NCBI GenBank assembly: GCA_002722935.1 | Contig: PBMX01000033.1 | Span: 1-58,686 of the forward strand | DNA from: Phycisphaerae bacterium | GTDB lineage: Bacteria; Planctomycetota; Phycisphaerae; Phycisphaerales; SM1A02 | Direction: 5' to 3' | DNA: 58,686 nt | Part shown: positions 42,208 to 51,423 of the stretch, piece after piece | Layout: each line of letters begins with the position of its first letter | Numbering within the stretch: position 1 is the first letter of the stretch | Position numbers and translations under genes: made by a program | Notes under the pieces: model-generated | Seen by the model: only the letters and a program-made list of their open reading frames with translations | What the model was told of the DNA's origin: nothing | The model's database searches: none

Positions 42208-42683
42208 CCTTCGTCCTCGAGCAGTCGGTCCAAAAGGAGATCACATGATCGCTCGAGCAGGTCGAAGACGACCTGGAAGCCGTCGCCATCACCGTAGTAG
42301 GGATCGGGAACATTCTCATGCCCACACTCTGGATCATGCTGGAGCATCTTGCTGAGCCGATCGACGGGAGCCCCCATTGCAACCAGATTCCCGTAGTTGT
42401 CTTCATCCATGCACACGATCATGTCGAATGCCTCGAAATCGGCCGAGCACACCTGGCGAGCCGAGCCCTCGAGCTGGATTCCGTTTCGACCCGCCATTCG
42501 CCGCATCCGTTCATCAGGCTCTTCTCCGGCGTGCCAGCCCCCGGTACCGGCGGAGTCCACGATGAACGCGTCCTCGACACCTCGGAGCATCGCCTTGTGC
42601 CGAAACATCACTTCAGCCATCGGGCTCCGGCAGATGTTGCCCATGCAGACGAACAGGATCGACTTCCTGCGATCGGTGTTCAT
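42204..42683 (-). CDS. Low-molecular-weight protein tyrosine phosphatase (Wzb-like)
   Basis: A 159-residue cytoplasmic phosphatase. FVCMGNICRSPMAE is the CxxxxxRS phosphate loop and VPDPYYGD supplies the general acid Asp. In exopolysaccharide loci such enzymes (Wzb) dephosphorylate the Wzc tyrosine kinase; it lies three genes downstream of the Wzc-like gene here. Because that Wzc homologue has lost its kinase motifs, the phosphatase may act on another protein or small molecule. It is coupled by 4-bp overlaps to both neighbours. Confidence 0.92.
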   Translation of the reverse strand: MNTDRRKSILFVCMGNICRSPMAEVMFRHKAMLRGVEDAFIVDSAGTGGWHAGEEPDERMRRMAGRNGIQLEGSARQVCSADFEAFDMIVCMDEDNYGNLVAMGAPVDRLSKMLQHDPECGHENVPDPYYGDGDGFQVVFDLLERSCDLLLDRLLEDEG

Positions 42684-43972
42684 GACGCATGGTTCTCCGC
42701 TCTTGCTCGACGACCCATCCTGAACCCGGCCAGGACCACGATGGACATGATGAGGAGGAAGACCAGGTAGATCAACGTCGCCGGAACGAGTTCATCGATC
42801 CACAGGATCCCGAGGGAAGCCCCGAGCACGGCGAAGAAGATGCCTATCCCGTAGATCGAAAGCACTGCGCGACGGACGCTTCCTGTACGTCGCTTGATCA
42901 TGTGGTGCAGGTGCTTGTCGTCTGGGTCCCAGAGTGGAACTCCCTGCACCCGGCGACGCACGATGGCGAGCAGGGTGTCGATGATCGGGATGGAGAAGAC
43001 GATCAAACCAGCGAGGACAAGGTGCGTCTGGCCGGCTTCACCGAGCATCAGGATGATGACGACGCACATGTAGCCCAGCAGCAGGCTTCCACAGTCACCC
43101 AGGAAGATCGTGGCCGGGTTGAAGTTGTATGGCAGGAACCCGAGGACGGTTCCAAGCAGGGCAAGGCAGAGCACGACGCGCACGCCCGCAAGTGTGACAT
43201 CGACCTCCACCTCACTACCGGGTGGCCCCATCGATGACTGGATCCGCTCCACGTCGATCGGATCGATGTGTCCGATGAGCGAGAGGGAAATCGCGAGCAG
43301 CCCGATGGCGATGATCGCGACGACCCCCGAGAGAAGGCCATCCAGCCCATCGATCAGGTTGGTCGCATTGCAGCCGCCGAGCACGAAGATGCCGATGATG
43401 AGGCCCCCGATCAGTTCCGTGAGATTGAGGCTGAACCCACCCAGTTGCAAGGCCCACGGGGTCAACTGGTCGATCCCGAAGAGCCAGTCGAGCAGGCCCG
43501 CCGCGACACGGGTCCCGACGTTGCTGACCGCGAGTCCCGCGGCCGCGATCAGCATGCCGGAGACCTTGATCCAGGAGTCACATTCCTTCACATCGTCGAG
43601 AAGACCTGTGAAGCAGATCGCGATCATCCCCACGATGATCATCACGGGAACCTGTCTATACCCCAGGGGCCATTGATCAACGAATGGATAACTCAAGATC
43701 AGTGAAACAAGCAGACCTGTAGCGATTGCGAGCCCGCCAAGATAAGGCACGGCCTTGGAATGGATCTTCCGTGACTCGCTGGGCGCATCGACGATGTTCA
43801 TCGAGATGGCCAGACGGCGGTACAGCGGTGTCACGAGGAGGGTCACGAGGAACGCGATGACGAGCACCGGGAGACTCGAGACGAGGATCTCGCTCCAACT
43901 GGCCGACTTGATGCTCGTGGAAAGCAACTCGAAGACTTGACCGCCGCGCTGCGTTGCTTCAGGCACGTTCAC
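42680..43972 (-). CDS. wecA: Undecaprenyl-phosphate sugar-1-phosphate transferase (WecA/TagO, MraY family)
   Basis: A 430-residue polytopic enzyme that starts glycan assembly by moving a HexNAc-1-phosphate from UDP-sugar to undecaprenyl phosphate. FTGLLDDVKE, GGCNATNLIDGLDGL, FLGDCGSLLLG and DDKHLHHMIKRR are the conserved cytoplasmic motifs; about eleven helices are visible. The start is GTG 43972. It probably primes the exopolysaccharide or O-glycan made by this locus. It overlaps the phosphatase gene by 4 bp. Confidence 0.93.
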   Translation of the reverse strand: MNVPEATQRGGQVFELLSTSIKSASWSEILVSSLPVLVIAFLVTLLVTPLYRRLAISMNIVDAPSESRKIHSKAVPYLGGLAIATGLLVSLILSYPFVDQWPLGYRQVPVMIIVGMIAICFTGLLDDVKECDSWIKVSGMLIAAAGLAVSNVGTRVAAGLLDWLFGIDQLTPWALQLGGFSLNLTELIGGLIIGIFVLGGCNATNLIDGLDGLLSGVVAIIAIGLLAISLSLIGHIDPIDVERIQSSMGPPGSEVEVDVTLAGVRVVLCLALLGTVLGFLPYNFNPATIFLGDCGSLLLGYMCVVIILMLGEAGQTHLVLAGLIVFSIPIIDTLLAIVRRRVQGVPLWDPDDKHLHHMIKRRTGSVRRAVLSIYGIGIFFAVLGASLGILWIDELVPATLIYLVFLLIMSIVVLAGFRMGRRARAENHAS

Positions 43973-44022
43973 CGATGCTCTTTCTCGAGTGCGTTCGGTT
44001 CATGGCCCATGGGTCCCGTCAC

Positions 44023-46233
44023 CTAGTCATCGGACTCTTCAGACGTGTAGGACGCCATGAGTTCGTAGTTCTTCTTGAAGTAGCCGCCCGCGGTACGCCT
44101 TGGGCGATTCAGGACGACGCCGAGCAGTTCGCATCGAGCGGCGTTGAACTGGTTGATCAGTCGCGAGACGAGCCCCCGTTCCTCGCGATTGGCCTGGATG
44201 ACCATGCACGTCGCATCGACGCGGTCGGCGAGAACCAACGCGTCGCCGGCCGCGATGGCGGGAGCCGTATCGATGATGACGAGGCCGAATGAACCACGAA
44301 GCGTGGCCATGAACTCGTCGAAGGATCTATCGGCGAAACGATCGTAGACCCGGTTGCCCGGTGTTCCTGCCGAAACGACGGAGATTCCGGAACCCTCCAC
44401 CTGCTGCACGACGTCAAGAGCGCCCGCGGCACCGTTCAACACGTCCCCCAGGCCGGGCGAGTCGTCATCGATGTCATAGACCGATGCGAGACACGGGCGA
44501 CGGAAATTGGCATCGACGACGGCAACGGAGATGCCCGAGCCCGATGCTGAATCCGCGAGGTTCGAAACCACGGTCGTCGCACCGGAGCCGGGCATGCCGC
44601 TGGTGACGAGCAGTGATGAGAAACCCTTCTGCTGCAGGGTCCGGCTCAGCGCGGTCCAGGCCTGACGATAGGACTCGGCGATGATGCTCTGTGGTTCCTG
44701 TGAAACGGCACGCTCTGCGTCCTCGATGTCCGTTGGATCCTCGTCGACTTCCGGAATCGTACCAATGATGGTTGCGCCGGAGATGATCGCCAGATCGCCC
44801 GCTCCACGGATCTTCTGGTTCATGATCTCCCTGAGGAAGATGATGCCGATGAAGCAGCCCAGGGTGAGCACGACGCCCGCCGGGATGATGATCTCCGGAC
44901 GCGGGAACGAGAGTTCGCGAGGCGTGAGGGCGAAGTTCACCAGTCGGACACGACCTGCATCCGCACGCAGCTTCATCAACTTGATGCTGTTGAGGAGTTG
45001 CAGATCGTCATTCCGCTGCCCCTCCAACTGCGTCCGCTGCTCGACCATCGAGTCGTAGATCGATGAAGAGGATGCCAGATCCCTGAGCATCGTGTCCTTG
45101 GCCTCGATCTCGGATTCGAGGCTCTCGATGACATCCTGCAACTGGGTACGCTGATCCCCGAGCGTCTTGAGCTTCGCATTCAGGTTCCTGCGAATGACTT
45201 CCTCTCTCTTCGATTCGATCTGGAGTTCCGTCGCCCGGACCTGTCGCTCGATGGTCCTCACCTGGGGCGTATTCGGGTTGAACTGCTCCTTGACGGATCG
45301 CTCCTCGGCCTTGAGAGCCTGGAGCGTCTGCAACTGCCGCTGCATCGTGACGTCGTACTCGGCCTCGAGGATGTCCTCGTGCGTCGGCTCGATGGTTCCC
45401 TCGAGTTTCGCGGCCGTCTGCATGTACTGTGTCTGGATGCTCGTCAGTTCCGAGGCCGCCGTGGTGACCGCCTCCGTCAGTTTCTGGCTTTCAAAGGCGG
45501 CCTGGGAATAGCGAGGATCATCGAGGGTCGTGATGCCGTGCGTCAGGATGAATCCCTGTATCTCCTCGTTGAGATCACCGAGGGCCAGTCGGGTACCACG
45601 CAACTGGTCCTGGAAGAGCGCCTCGTTCTCACTGAACTGCTCGTTGTCGAGGCGCTCGATCTTGCGCAGGTACGCCTGGGCAATGGCATTGAGCACGATC
45701 GGAACATCCTGCGCATTGTGCCATGACCACCTCACTGAGAACAGGTTCGTGTTCCGGATGACGGGCGTCGAGAGCGTCTCGATGAGATCATCGACCGCCT
45801 GGGCTTCAAGCGGAGTGCCGGTCTCAGGATCGATGAACCACTCCTGCATCCAGCCCGTGTCGCGTACCCCGGGGTTGGCAACAGCATCACTGAGAACATC
45901 ACGTCCCTTCATCAACAGAGCCTGCGTGTTTGCGACCCTGGAAACATCCTTTTCACTCATGGACTCGCTGGTCCCGATATCCGTCGATTCGACGAGTCCG
46001 GGTCTCACTTCGAACATGACCTCGGTTGAATAGAGCGGGTAGAGGTATCGAAGCGAGAAGAATGCACCAACCCCGATGATCCCACCAAGAAAGATCGAGA
46101 CACAGATTCCAAGCACGTGCTGGCGGAGCACCCGGATCGGATCGATCGTAGGCCCTCCCTTGCCCTGAGCACGCTGGGACGGAGATCTCTGGGGTCCCTT
46201 GGATCCTGATTGTCGGCCCGTCTGGCTACTCAT
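44023..46233 (-). CDS. wzc: Wzc-like chain-length protein with a degenerate tyrosine-kinase domain
   Basis: A 736-residue inner-membrane protein. A Wzz-type region with helices near 40-62 and 447-468 encloses a long coiled-coil periplasmic part (about 200-425). The cytoplasmic domain looks like a BY-kinase but key motifs are lost: Walker A reads GMPGSGATT (546-554) with Ala 552 (GCG at 44578-44580) for the essential Lys, A' reads VVDANFRRP with Asn for Asp, and the ExxRxxR helix reads ESYRQAW. Walker B (LVIIDTAP) and three C-terminal Tyr (718, 723, 729) remain. It probably controls polymer length without kinase activity. Confidence 0.88.
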   Translation of the reverse strand: MSSQTGRQSGSKGPQRSPSQRAQGKGGPTIDPIRVLRQHVLGICVSIFLGGIIGVGAFFSLRYLYPLYSTEVMFEVRPGLVESTDIGTSESMSEKDVSRVANTQALLMKGRDVLSDAVANPGVRDTGWMQEWFIDPETGTPLEAQAVDDLIETLSTPVIRNTNLFSVRWSWHNAQDVPIVLNAIAQAYLRKIERLDNEQFSENEALFQDQLRGTRLALGDLNEEIQGFILTHGITTLDDPRYSQAAFESQKLTEAVTTAASELTSIQTQYMQTAAKLEGTIEPTHEDILEAEYDVTMQRQLQTLQALKAEERSVKEQFNPNTPQVRTIERQVRATELQIESKREEVIRRNLNAKLKTLGDQRTQLQDVIESLESEIEAKDTMLRDLASSSSIYDSMVEQRTQLEGQRNDDLQLLNSIKLMKLRADAGRVRLVNFALTPRELSFPRPEIIIPAGVVLTLGCFIGIIFLREIMNQKIRGAGDLAIISGATIIGTIPEVDEDPTDIEDAERAVSQEPQSIIAESYRQAWTALSRTLQQKGFSSLLVTSGMPGSGATTVVSNLADSASGSGISVAVVDANFRRPCLASVYDIDDDSPGLGDVLNGAAGALDVVQQVEGSGISVVSAGTPGNRVYDRFADRSFDEFMATLRGSFGLVIIDTAPAIAAGDALVLADRVDATCMVIQANREERGLVSRLINQFNAARCELLGVVLNRPRRTAGGYFKKNYELMASYTSEESDD

Positions 46234-46274
46234 GAAATCTTCTCATCGAATGACGGCAGGGAATCCCTGCATGT

Positions 46275-49034
46275 TCAACCCCTGCCTATATCGTCCTGAA
46301 GTCGCTCTATCTCCGATCGGGTTCCATCATCCGGCGATAAATCAAGTGCCTTCTGAAGATGATCCCTGGCCTTGTCGCGACGCCCCTGGTCTATAAACAC
46401 CTGCGCCATATGCAGATGCGCCCTTGGAGTCGGGCCTTTCTTGATAGACGATCGAATATGCTCCTCGCCCTTTGAATGCTTGCCAGTCCGGTAATAGGCC
46501 CAGCCGAGGGTATCGAGCACATCGGGATCGACCGGCATGATCTGCAACGCACGTTCAGCGAAGGCCACGCCCATCTCCGGATCGCCGAGGTGATCGAAGT
46601 AGGCATTGCTGATGGACAGGATGACGCCGACATTTTCGGGCTCGAGTTCATGTTGCTTGAGCCGACTCACCATGGCCTTCTCATGGTTCCCGATGGAAGC
46701 GTTGATCGTCGCGATGGTGTCGAGAATCGCGACGGAATTCGGGCTCAATGCTGCCGCTTTTTCCGCGTAAGGAAGAGCTTCCGTCGGCTGGGCCAGGTCC
46801 GTCGCGAGAATATACGCATAGTTGTTGAGTGCACCGGGATCCTCTGGATTGAGATCGACGATCGTCTTGAAGGATTCCGCGGCTTGTTCAGAATCGCCAT
46901 GCGCAACCTGGTAACTGCCGAGCATCAGCACCAGTCCCGGGTACACATCGGGCTCTTCCGTGCGTGAGCGTTCCACTGCTGTCTGCTGGAGATCGATGGC
47001 CCGTGCCAGTCCGGATTCTCCGAAGAGACCCCAGTAGGTCGACATGCCGACGATATCCCAGAACTCGTCGGTGTCCTCCGTGATCGACGCCGCCAGTTCA
47101 GCCCCTTCTTCCGGATCACGATTCGCATAGACCGCAAACAGGTCCTCGTACCAATCCCTGATGGACATCCGCGAGAGATTGCCCAGTTCGATTTCCTTCC
47201 TGTAGATCGGGTATGCCCTGCGAAGTTGTCCGTCCGCACGGTCGTACGACCCCTTCCCTCCCAACGCCCTTGCATAGAGTCCCATGAGTTTCGGATCGCG
47301 GGACGTCTGCATCGTGGCGCTGAACAGTTCGATCAAGGCGTCGTAATCCCAAGGATCACCCGTACGCGTCACGCTCCGCAACTTGAGCATGATGGATCGA
47401 CGCGGTTCCATGGAATAGGCATTGAGATACGCCATCGTCGAGTTGACGAGGCTTGGCTCCGGAAGCGCCTGGTAGAAATCACCGAGGGCTTCGTACCATT
47501 GACCCTCGTCGGGATAGAGCGAAATCGCCTCCTTGATCAGGTCTTCCGCCTTCTCGCTCTGGCCTGACTTGAGGTATGCGATCGTGAGCCTGTTGCGCAG
47601 CTCATCCGAACCAGCGTGCTTCCTGAGCACCGACTCCAGTTTTTCGACGGCCTCGTTGATTCTTCCCTGGGACTGGAGGATCTCGGATTGCTTGACGATG
47701 AGCGTATCCGACTCGGGCATGAGACGAATGCCGGAGTCGGCGATGAATGCCGCCTGCTCGAGCACCTCCTGATTGCGCGTCCTGGAGTATTCGGCAAGCA
47801 TGCTGTCGATCAGTTCGATGTATGGACGCACCTGGGACGGATCCACCTCTCTGGCTTCCGCGAGCCAACGACGATAATCCTCCATGGCTGCATCGGCTAC
47901 CGACCGGTCCCCCTTGGACTCCGCCACGGCGGACAGTTCGTATGCCATCATCGCCTGGAGCATCAAGGAGTCGTACGTAGGCGCCTGATCACCGATGTAC
48001 TTCTTCAACTCCGATTCAGCCTGTTCGAAGCGTCGAAGCTTGAGCATGGCCCGGATGAGGCTTGCATGGAGTTCCGGCGAGTCCGTCGCCTCGTATCCCG
48101 ACTGGATGTACGGCAGGGCTCTCCTGTAATCACCGGCTGTAACGAACAACTGACCGAGCGCTATGTCGATCGGCCGTGTCGAGGCCGTCTGCTTCGGAAC
48201 GGCGCTCAGAAGCAGTTCCCCCGCTTCCCTGGCTCGATCGATCTGCAGCAGCAGGTTCGCGACTGATATGACCATCGGGACATAGTTCGGATCATTCTCG
48301 TTCTCTTCGATGAAGCGTCGAAGAACCTGAACGGAATCGTTGCGCCTGTCCAACTTGCCATAGACCTCTGCAAGCAGCAGGGCCTGGCCGAGGGACAGGC
48401 CTCCTGCATCGGCGAGTTCCTCGAAGATGACCGTGTACATGTCGACCCATTGACTCTGCAGGGTCTCGATCGCCCGCTCCTGTGCCTTTATGGACATCCC
48501 CCCCCACTCGCGCTCGGAGTACTGCTCCTCCCCGTATTGATTCAGCATGAGCTCCCGAGCCGGCTTGAGACTGACCAGCATCTCGGCGAGTCTCAACTTG
48601 TTCAGGATGTTCGAAGGATCCAACCTGTGCGTGGATGCCCGCATCCACAGGGCTGTTTTCTGACTGCCCGTTTCATACTCGGCCTTCAGCCACTCTTCTC
48701 GAATGTAGGCATCGTTGGGCAGCAGATCCTTGGCGTTCTGGAGCACTCTCAACGTCGTGAGCGGGTCATCGCCGGCATTCACGAGGCTGCTTGCATACAG
48801 GCGCGCCGTACGGGTGCTGTTTGGATTCCTCCTGTACGCTTCCGAGAACGCTTCGATCGCATCTTCGGACTTCCCTCCTTCGTCAAGCGCGACACCCAGT
48901 GATATCCACGCATTGTCGGACCAGGGGCTGACATCGATGGCTCTCCGAGATGCGAGCAGGGCCGATTGAAGATGCTCTGCATGAAGCCCGTCATTCCCCG
49001 CAGCTTTTTCCGCAACGGCTTTCCTCAGGTGCAT
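46275..49034 (-). CDS. TPR-repeat protein, downstream part of an interrupted frame
   Basis: At least 919 residues made almost wholly of TPR repeats, for example AWISLGVALDEGGKSEDAIE and PDVLDTLGWAYYRTGKHSKG near the end. There is no signal peptide or membrane helix. The ATG at 49034 has no ribosome binding site, and the same frame is open for 26 coding-like codons further up to the TGA that ends the preceding TPR gene. It is therefore likely the C-terminal part of one large protein. TPR proteins accompany exosortase/EPS loci, where they scaffold synthesis or export; that role is inferred from position. Confidence 0.75.
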   Translation of the reverse strand: MHLRKAVAEKAAGNDGLHAEHLQSALLASRRAIDVSPWSDNAWISLGVALDEGGKSEDAIEAFSEAYRRNPNSTRTARLYASSLVNAGDDPLTTLRVLQNAKDLLPNDAYIREEWLKAEYETGSQKTALWMRASTHRLDPSNILNKLRLAEMLVSLKPARELMLNQYGEEQYSEREWGGMSIKAQERAIETLQSQWVDMYTVIFEELADAGGLSLGQALLLAEVYGKLDRRNDSVQVLRRFIEENENDPNYVPMVISVANLLLQIDRAREAGELLLSAVPKQTASTRPIDIALGQLFVTAGDYRRALPYIQSGYEATDSPELHASLIRAMLKLRRFEQAESELKKYIGDQAPTYDSLMLQAMMAYELSAVAESKGDRSVADAAMEDYRRWLAEAREVDPSQVRPYIELIDSMLAEYSRTRNQEVLEQAAFIADSGIRLMPESDTLIVKQSEILQSQGRINEAVEKLESVLRKHAGSDELRNRLTIAYLKSGQSEKAEDLIKEAISLYPDEGQWYEALGDFYQALPEPSLVNSTMAYLNAYSMEPRRSIMLKLRSVTRTGDPWDYDALIELFSATMQTSRDPKLMGLYARALGGKGSYDRADGQLRRAYPIYRKEIELGNLSRMSIRDWYEDLFAVYANRDPEEGAELAASITEDTDEFWDIVGMSTYWGLFGESGLARAIDLQQTAVERSRTEEPDVYPGLVLMLGSYQVAHGDSEQAAESFKTIVDLNPEDPGALNNYAYILATDLAQPTEALPYAEKAAALSPNSVAILDTIATINASIGNHEKAMVSRLKQHELEPENVGVILSISNAYFDHLGDPEMGVAFAERALQIMPVDPDVLDTLGWAYYRTGKHSKGEEHIRSSIKKGPTPRAHLHMAQVFIDQGRRDKARDHLQKALDLSPDDGTRSEIERLQDDIGRG

Positions 49035-49112
49035 TCTCGAACGGAATATGTCGCCGCCGCTGGAGTCGATGTTCCGAGCAGCGCCGAAATCAACCAGTTC
49101 CTCGAGGGTCTT

Positions 49113-51407
49113 TCAGTCCTCCGCTTCGGACGCCCGTTCGAACTGGATCGAAAACAGGCCGGCGTTCTCGGACGGGGCAGATGTCAGGATGGTGGGTTCA
49201 AGGCTCTGCATCTCGAGTTCGGCTCTCGAGGCGATATCCCTGGCCTCCGCCGAGGCTTTCAACTGGCCTGAAATCTCGAGTTCATCCGCGATCTGGTTCT
49301 GCTGCGCAGCCAGCGCATTGAATGCAATGAACAGATTTTCCCGGGCTTCCCTGGAATCCGGATCGTCGCTGATACCCAGTGCCTCTTCCCGTACCAGTTC
49401 GAGAATATCCGACGCAGCGACTCTTCGACGAATCTGCTCAATCCGCTCATTCCCGGGTTCGATCACGAGCGCATCGTCCAGCAACTGCACGGCAACGTCG
49501 ACATTGCCACGACTGGATTCGACCTGGGCCATGGAAATCAGCAGGCGAACATCGACGGGATCCATCGTAGCTGCGACATCACGAAGAAGTTGGATCGCCC
49601 GGTCGGGATTGGCGGCCTTCATTTCATTGTCCGCCTGGCCGATGACTCTCAGAACCGGATCGGAAATGCCTTCGAAGCCCGTGTTGTTCTCCGTTCGCTT
49701 GAGCAGTTCCAGCGAGGCCATGACTTCCTGAACCGCCTCGTTGTTCCGCTGGATTCCCGCGGGGAGTGATTCAAGGGTCCGGATGCCTTCATCGATCCTT
49801 CTCAGGCGACCTTCCATGCTCGCTTTCGCGAGGTAATGATCGAGCTGCATCGGTTCCGCCTCGACGGCGGCGGCAAGACGTTCGAGCGCAAGTCCCTGCT
49901 GCCCGATCCGCTCGAGGCATATCGCCGCATTCCGATAGACCATCGCTGATGGATCGTTCGCGATGAATATGAGACGCTCGAAGGCGTTTGCTGCCTCGCG
50001 ATAGTTCCCCTGGCCCATCTCGATGCGCGCATCGGCGTTCAACGCGACCACGTTGTCCTTGTCTCCACTCATCAGGTCATCCAGGCCCCCTCGTCTTTCG
50101 ATCATGGCGTCGAAGTACGCGTCCTTGTCGGACTCGTCGGCTTCAGCCCACAAGGCATGCGCAATCTCGAAATCCAGGCTTGCTGCCGTCAACCTGTAGT
50201 CGTACTGCTCGAGTGATTCGAGACTGATCGGCTTCTGATCGGCCCCGAGTACCTCCGAAACCGCCTCGCTTGCGGCGTCGTAGTTCTTCATGGCGTAGTA
50301 GAGGTCAGCCAGCGCGAGGCGGAACCGGAGGTCCTCCGGTTCGTCTGCGAGGTACGCATTGAGCAGAGCCACGGCACGATCCTGGCCATTCTCGAAATCG
50401 ACGCGCCTGAAGTACATCAGCAGTTCCTGAACCTTGATCGGCATCGATCCCGGGTCGACGAGGATGATCGACTCGACGTGATCGAGGGACGCCTGGAGCC
50501 GTGCTTCAAGTGCATCGATCTCATCCTGGGAAATGCGCGTACGGTCATTCTGTATTTCACCGTTCTGGACGATCTTCTGGAGATAGAGGTCGCGAAGCAC
50601 CATCAAACTGGTGGCGGGACCATCCGGATTCTTCGCGACGGCCTCCTTGTAGGTCGTGTTGGCATGCTGGAGGTTCTTGGCCTCCTGACCGACACGCCCT
50701 TCCAGACCGAGCCGACGTGCCACTGCAAGTCGACCGAACGCCAGGTATGCCCAGCCCTCGTCGCTTCCCGGAACCAGCTCTATATGCTCGATGAGATCCT
50801 CCTCACCCGGGAAGTAGATCCGACCGTCGATCCGAAGATCGTCTGTCATTTCCGCATCCCTGAGGCGGAGCGTCGAGAGTCCCTTGTACAACATCGCCTC
50901 CGCGTAGAGATCGGACGTATTCGGGAATCGTCGTTCGATCTCGGTGCAGATCTGCAGGATCTGCCTGGGATACTCCTCCCGGTCAGTGATGCGTGCAGCG
51001 ATGTACATTTCATCGATCAGCGACGCATAGTTTTCCTCGGAAGCCGGCAGGTTCTTTGCTCGCGACATCATCACGGCATTCCGTTCATTGAACAGTTCCC
51101 TCGCCTCGACCTGTGACACGGGGACGATGTGGTCGTAGGTCTTCAGCAGGTTGTCGTAGACGACGACGTTGTCCGGCTGCCTGTAGAGCACCCTGCCGAA
51201 GTACTTCTTCGCCAGCCTGTAGTCGCCTTCCTTCATCGCCTCGAGGCCCGAGTTGATGTTGCGTGTCGCCCGCCACGATCCCTGGTAATACAGGGCTCCT
51301 CCACCGATCACGCCGATCCCGCCCACGACGAGAGCGATGATCAGGAGAAGTTTCATGTTCAGCTTCTGCTTCTTCTTCTTTTTCTTTTTCTTTTTCTTCT
51401 TGGCCAT
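49113..51407 (-). CDS. Membrane-anchored TPR protein, upstream part of an interrupted frame
   Basis: A 764-residue protein. It starts with eleven consecutive lysines (residues 3-13), then one membrane helix (LLLIIALVVGGIGVIGGGAL), then TPR repeats outside the cytoplasm beginning about residue 50 (GLEAMKEGDYRLAKKYFGRV). The N-in basic start is an extreme form of the positive-inside rule. The ORF ends SEAED then TGA, and the frame runs on into the next TPR gene. It lies 16 bp after the exosortase gene. In exosortase loci such TPR proteins are usual companions; a scaffold role in exopolysaccharide export is inferred. Confidence 0.82.
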   Translation of the reverse strand: MAKKKKKKKKKKKQKLNMKLLLIIALVVGGIGVIGGGALYYQGSWRATRNINSGLEAMKEGDYRLAKKYFGRVLYRQPDNVVVYDNLLKTYDHIVPVSQVEARELFNERNAVMMSRAKNLPASEENYASLIDEMYIAARITDREEYPRQILQICTEIERRFPNTSDLYAEAMLYKGLSTLRLRDAEMTDDLRIDGRIYFPGEEDLIEHIELVPGSDEGWAYLAFGRLAVARRLGLEGRVGQEAKNLQHANTTYKEAVAKNPDGPATSLMVLRDLYLQKIVQNGEIQNDRTRISQDEIDALEARLQASLDHVESIILVDPGSMPIKVQELLMYFRRVDFENGQDRAVALLNAYLADEPEDLRFRLALADLYYAMKNYDAASEAVSEVLGADQKPISLESLEQYDYRLTAASLDFEIAHALWAEADESDKDAYFDAMIERRGGLDDLMSGDKDNVVALNADARIEMGQGNYREAANAFERLIFIANDPSAMVYRNAAICLERIGQQGLALERLAAAVEAEPMQLDHYLAKASMEGRLRRIDEGIRTLESLPAGIQRNNEAVQEVMASLELLKRTENNTGFEGISDPVLRVIGQADNEMKAANPDRAIQLLRDVAATMDPVDVRLLISMAQVESSRGNVDVAVQLLDDALVIEPGNERIEQIRRRVAASDILELVREEALGISDDPDSREARENLFIAFNALAAQQNQIADELEISGQLKASAEARDIASRAELEMQSLEPTILTSAPSENAGLFSIQFERASEAED
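51369..51401 (-). repeat. Low-complexity AAG/AAA lysine tract
   Basis: Eleven consecutive Lys codons (mixed AAG and AAA), residues 3-13 of the TPR protein. The A-rich run could cause ribosome or polymerase slippage and could vary in length between strains. Confidence 0.9.
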
Positions 51408-51423
51408 CTGGATGGTGTCCGTT

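Larger units (their letters stand above)
46275..51407 (-). other. One continuous frame interrupted by a single in-frame TGA
   Basis: From ATG 51407 to the stop at 46275 the minus strand has a single reading frame of 1,711 codons whose only internal stop is TGA at 49113-49115 (codon 765). The two annotated TPR genes are in register, and the 26 codons between them contain no other stop and read KTLEELVDFGAARN followed by IDSSGGDIFRSR. The simplest reading is one gene with a nonsense change (for example TGG to TGA), a sequence error, or read-through. Confidence 0.7.

Noticed and set aside
49035-49115. Selenocysteine at the TGA between the TPR genes
   Set aside because: No SECIS-like hairpin is apparent just after the TGA, the protein class is not redox-active, and TGA is the ordinary stop of many genes here.
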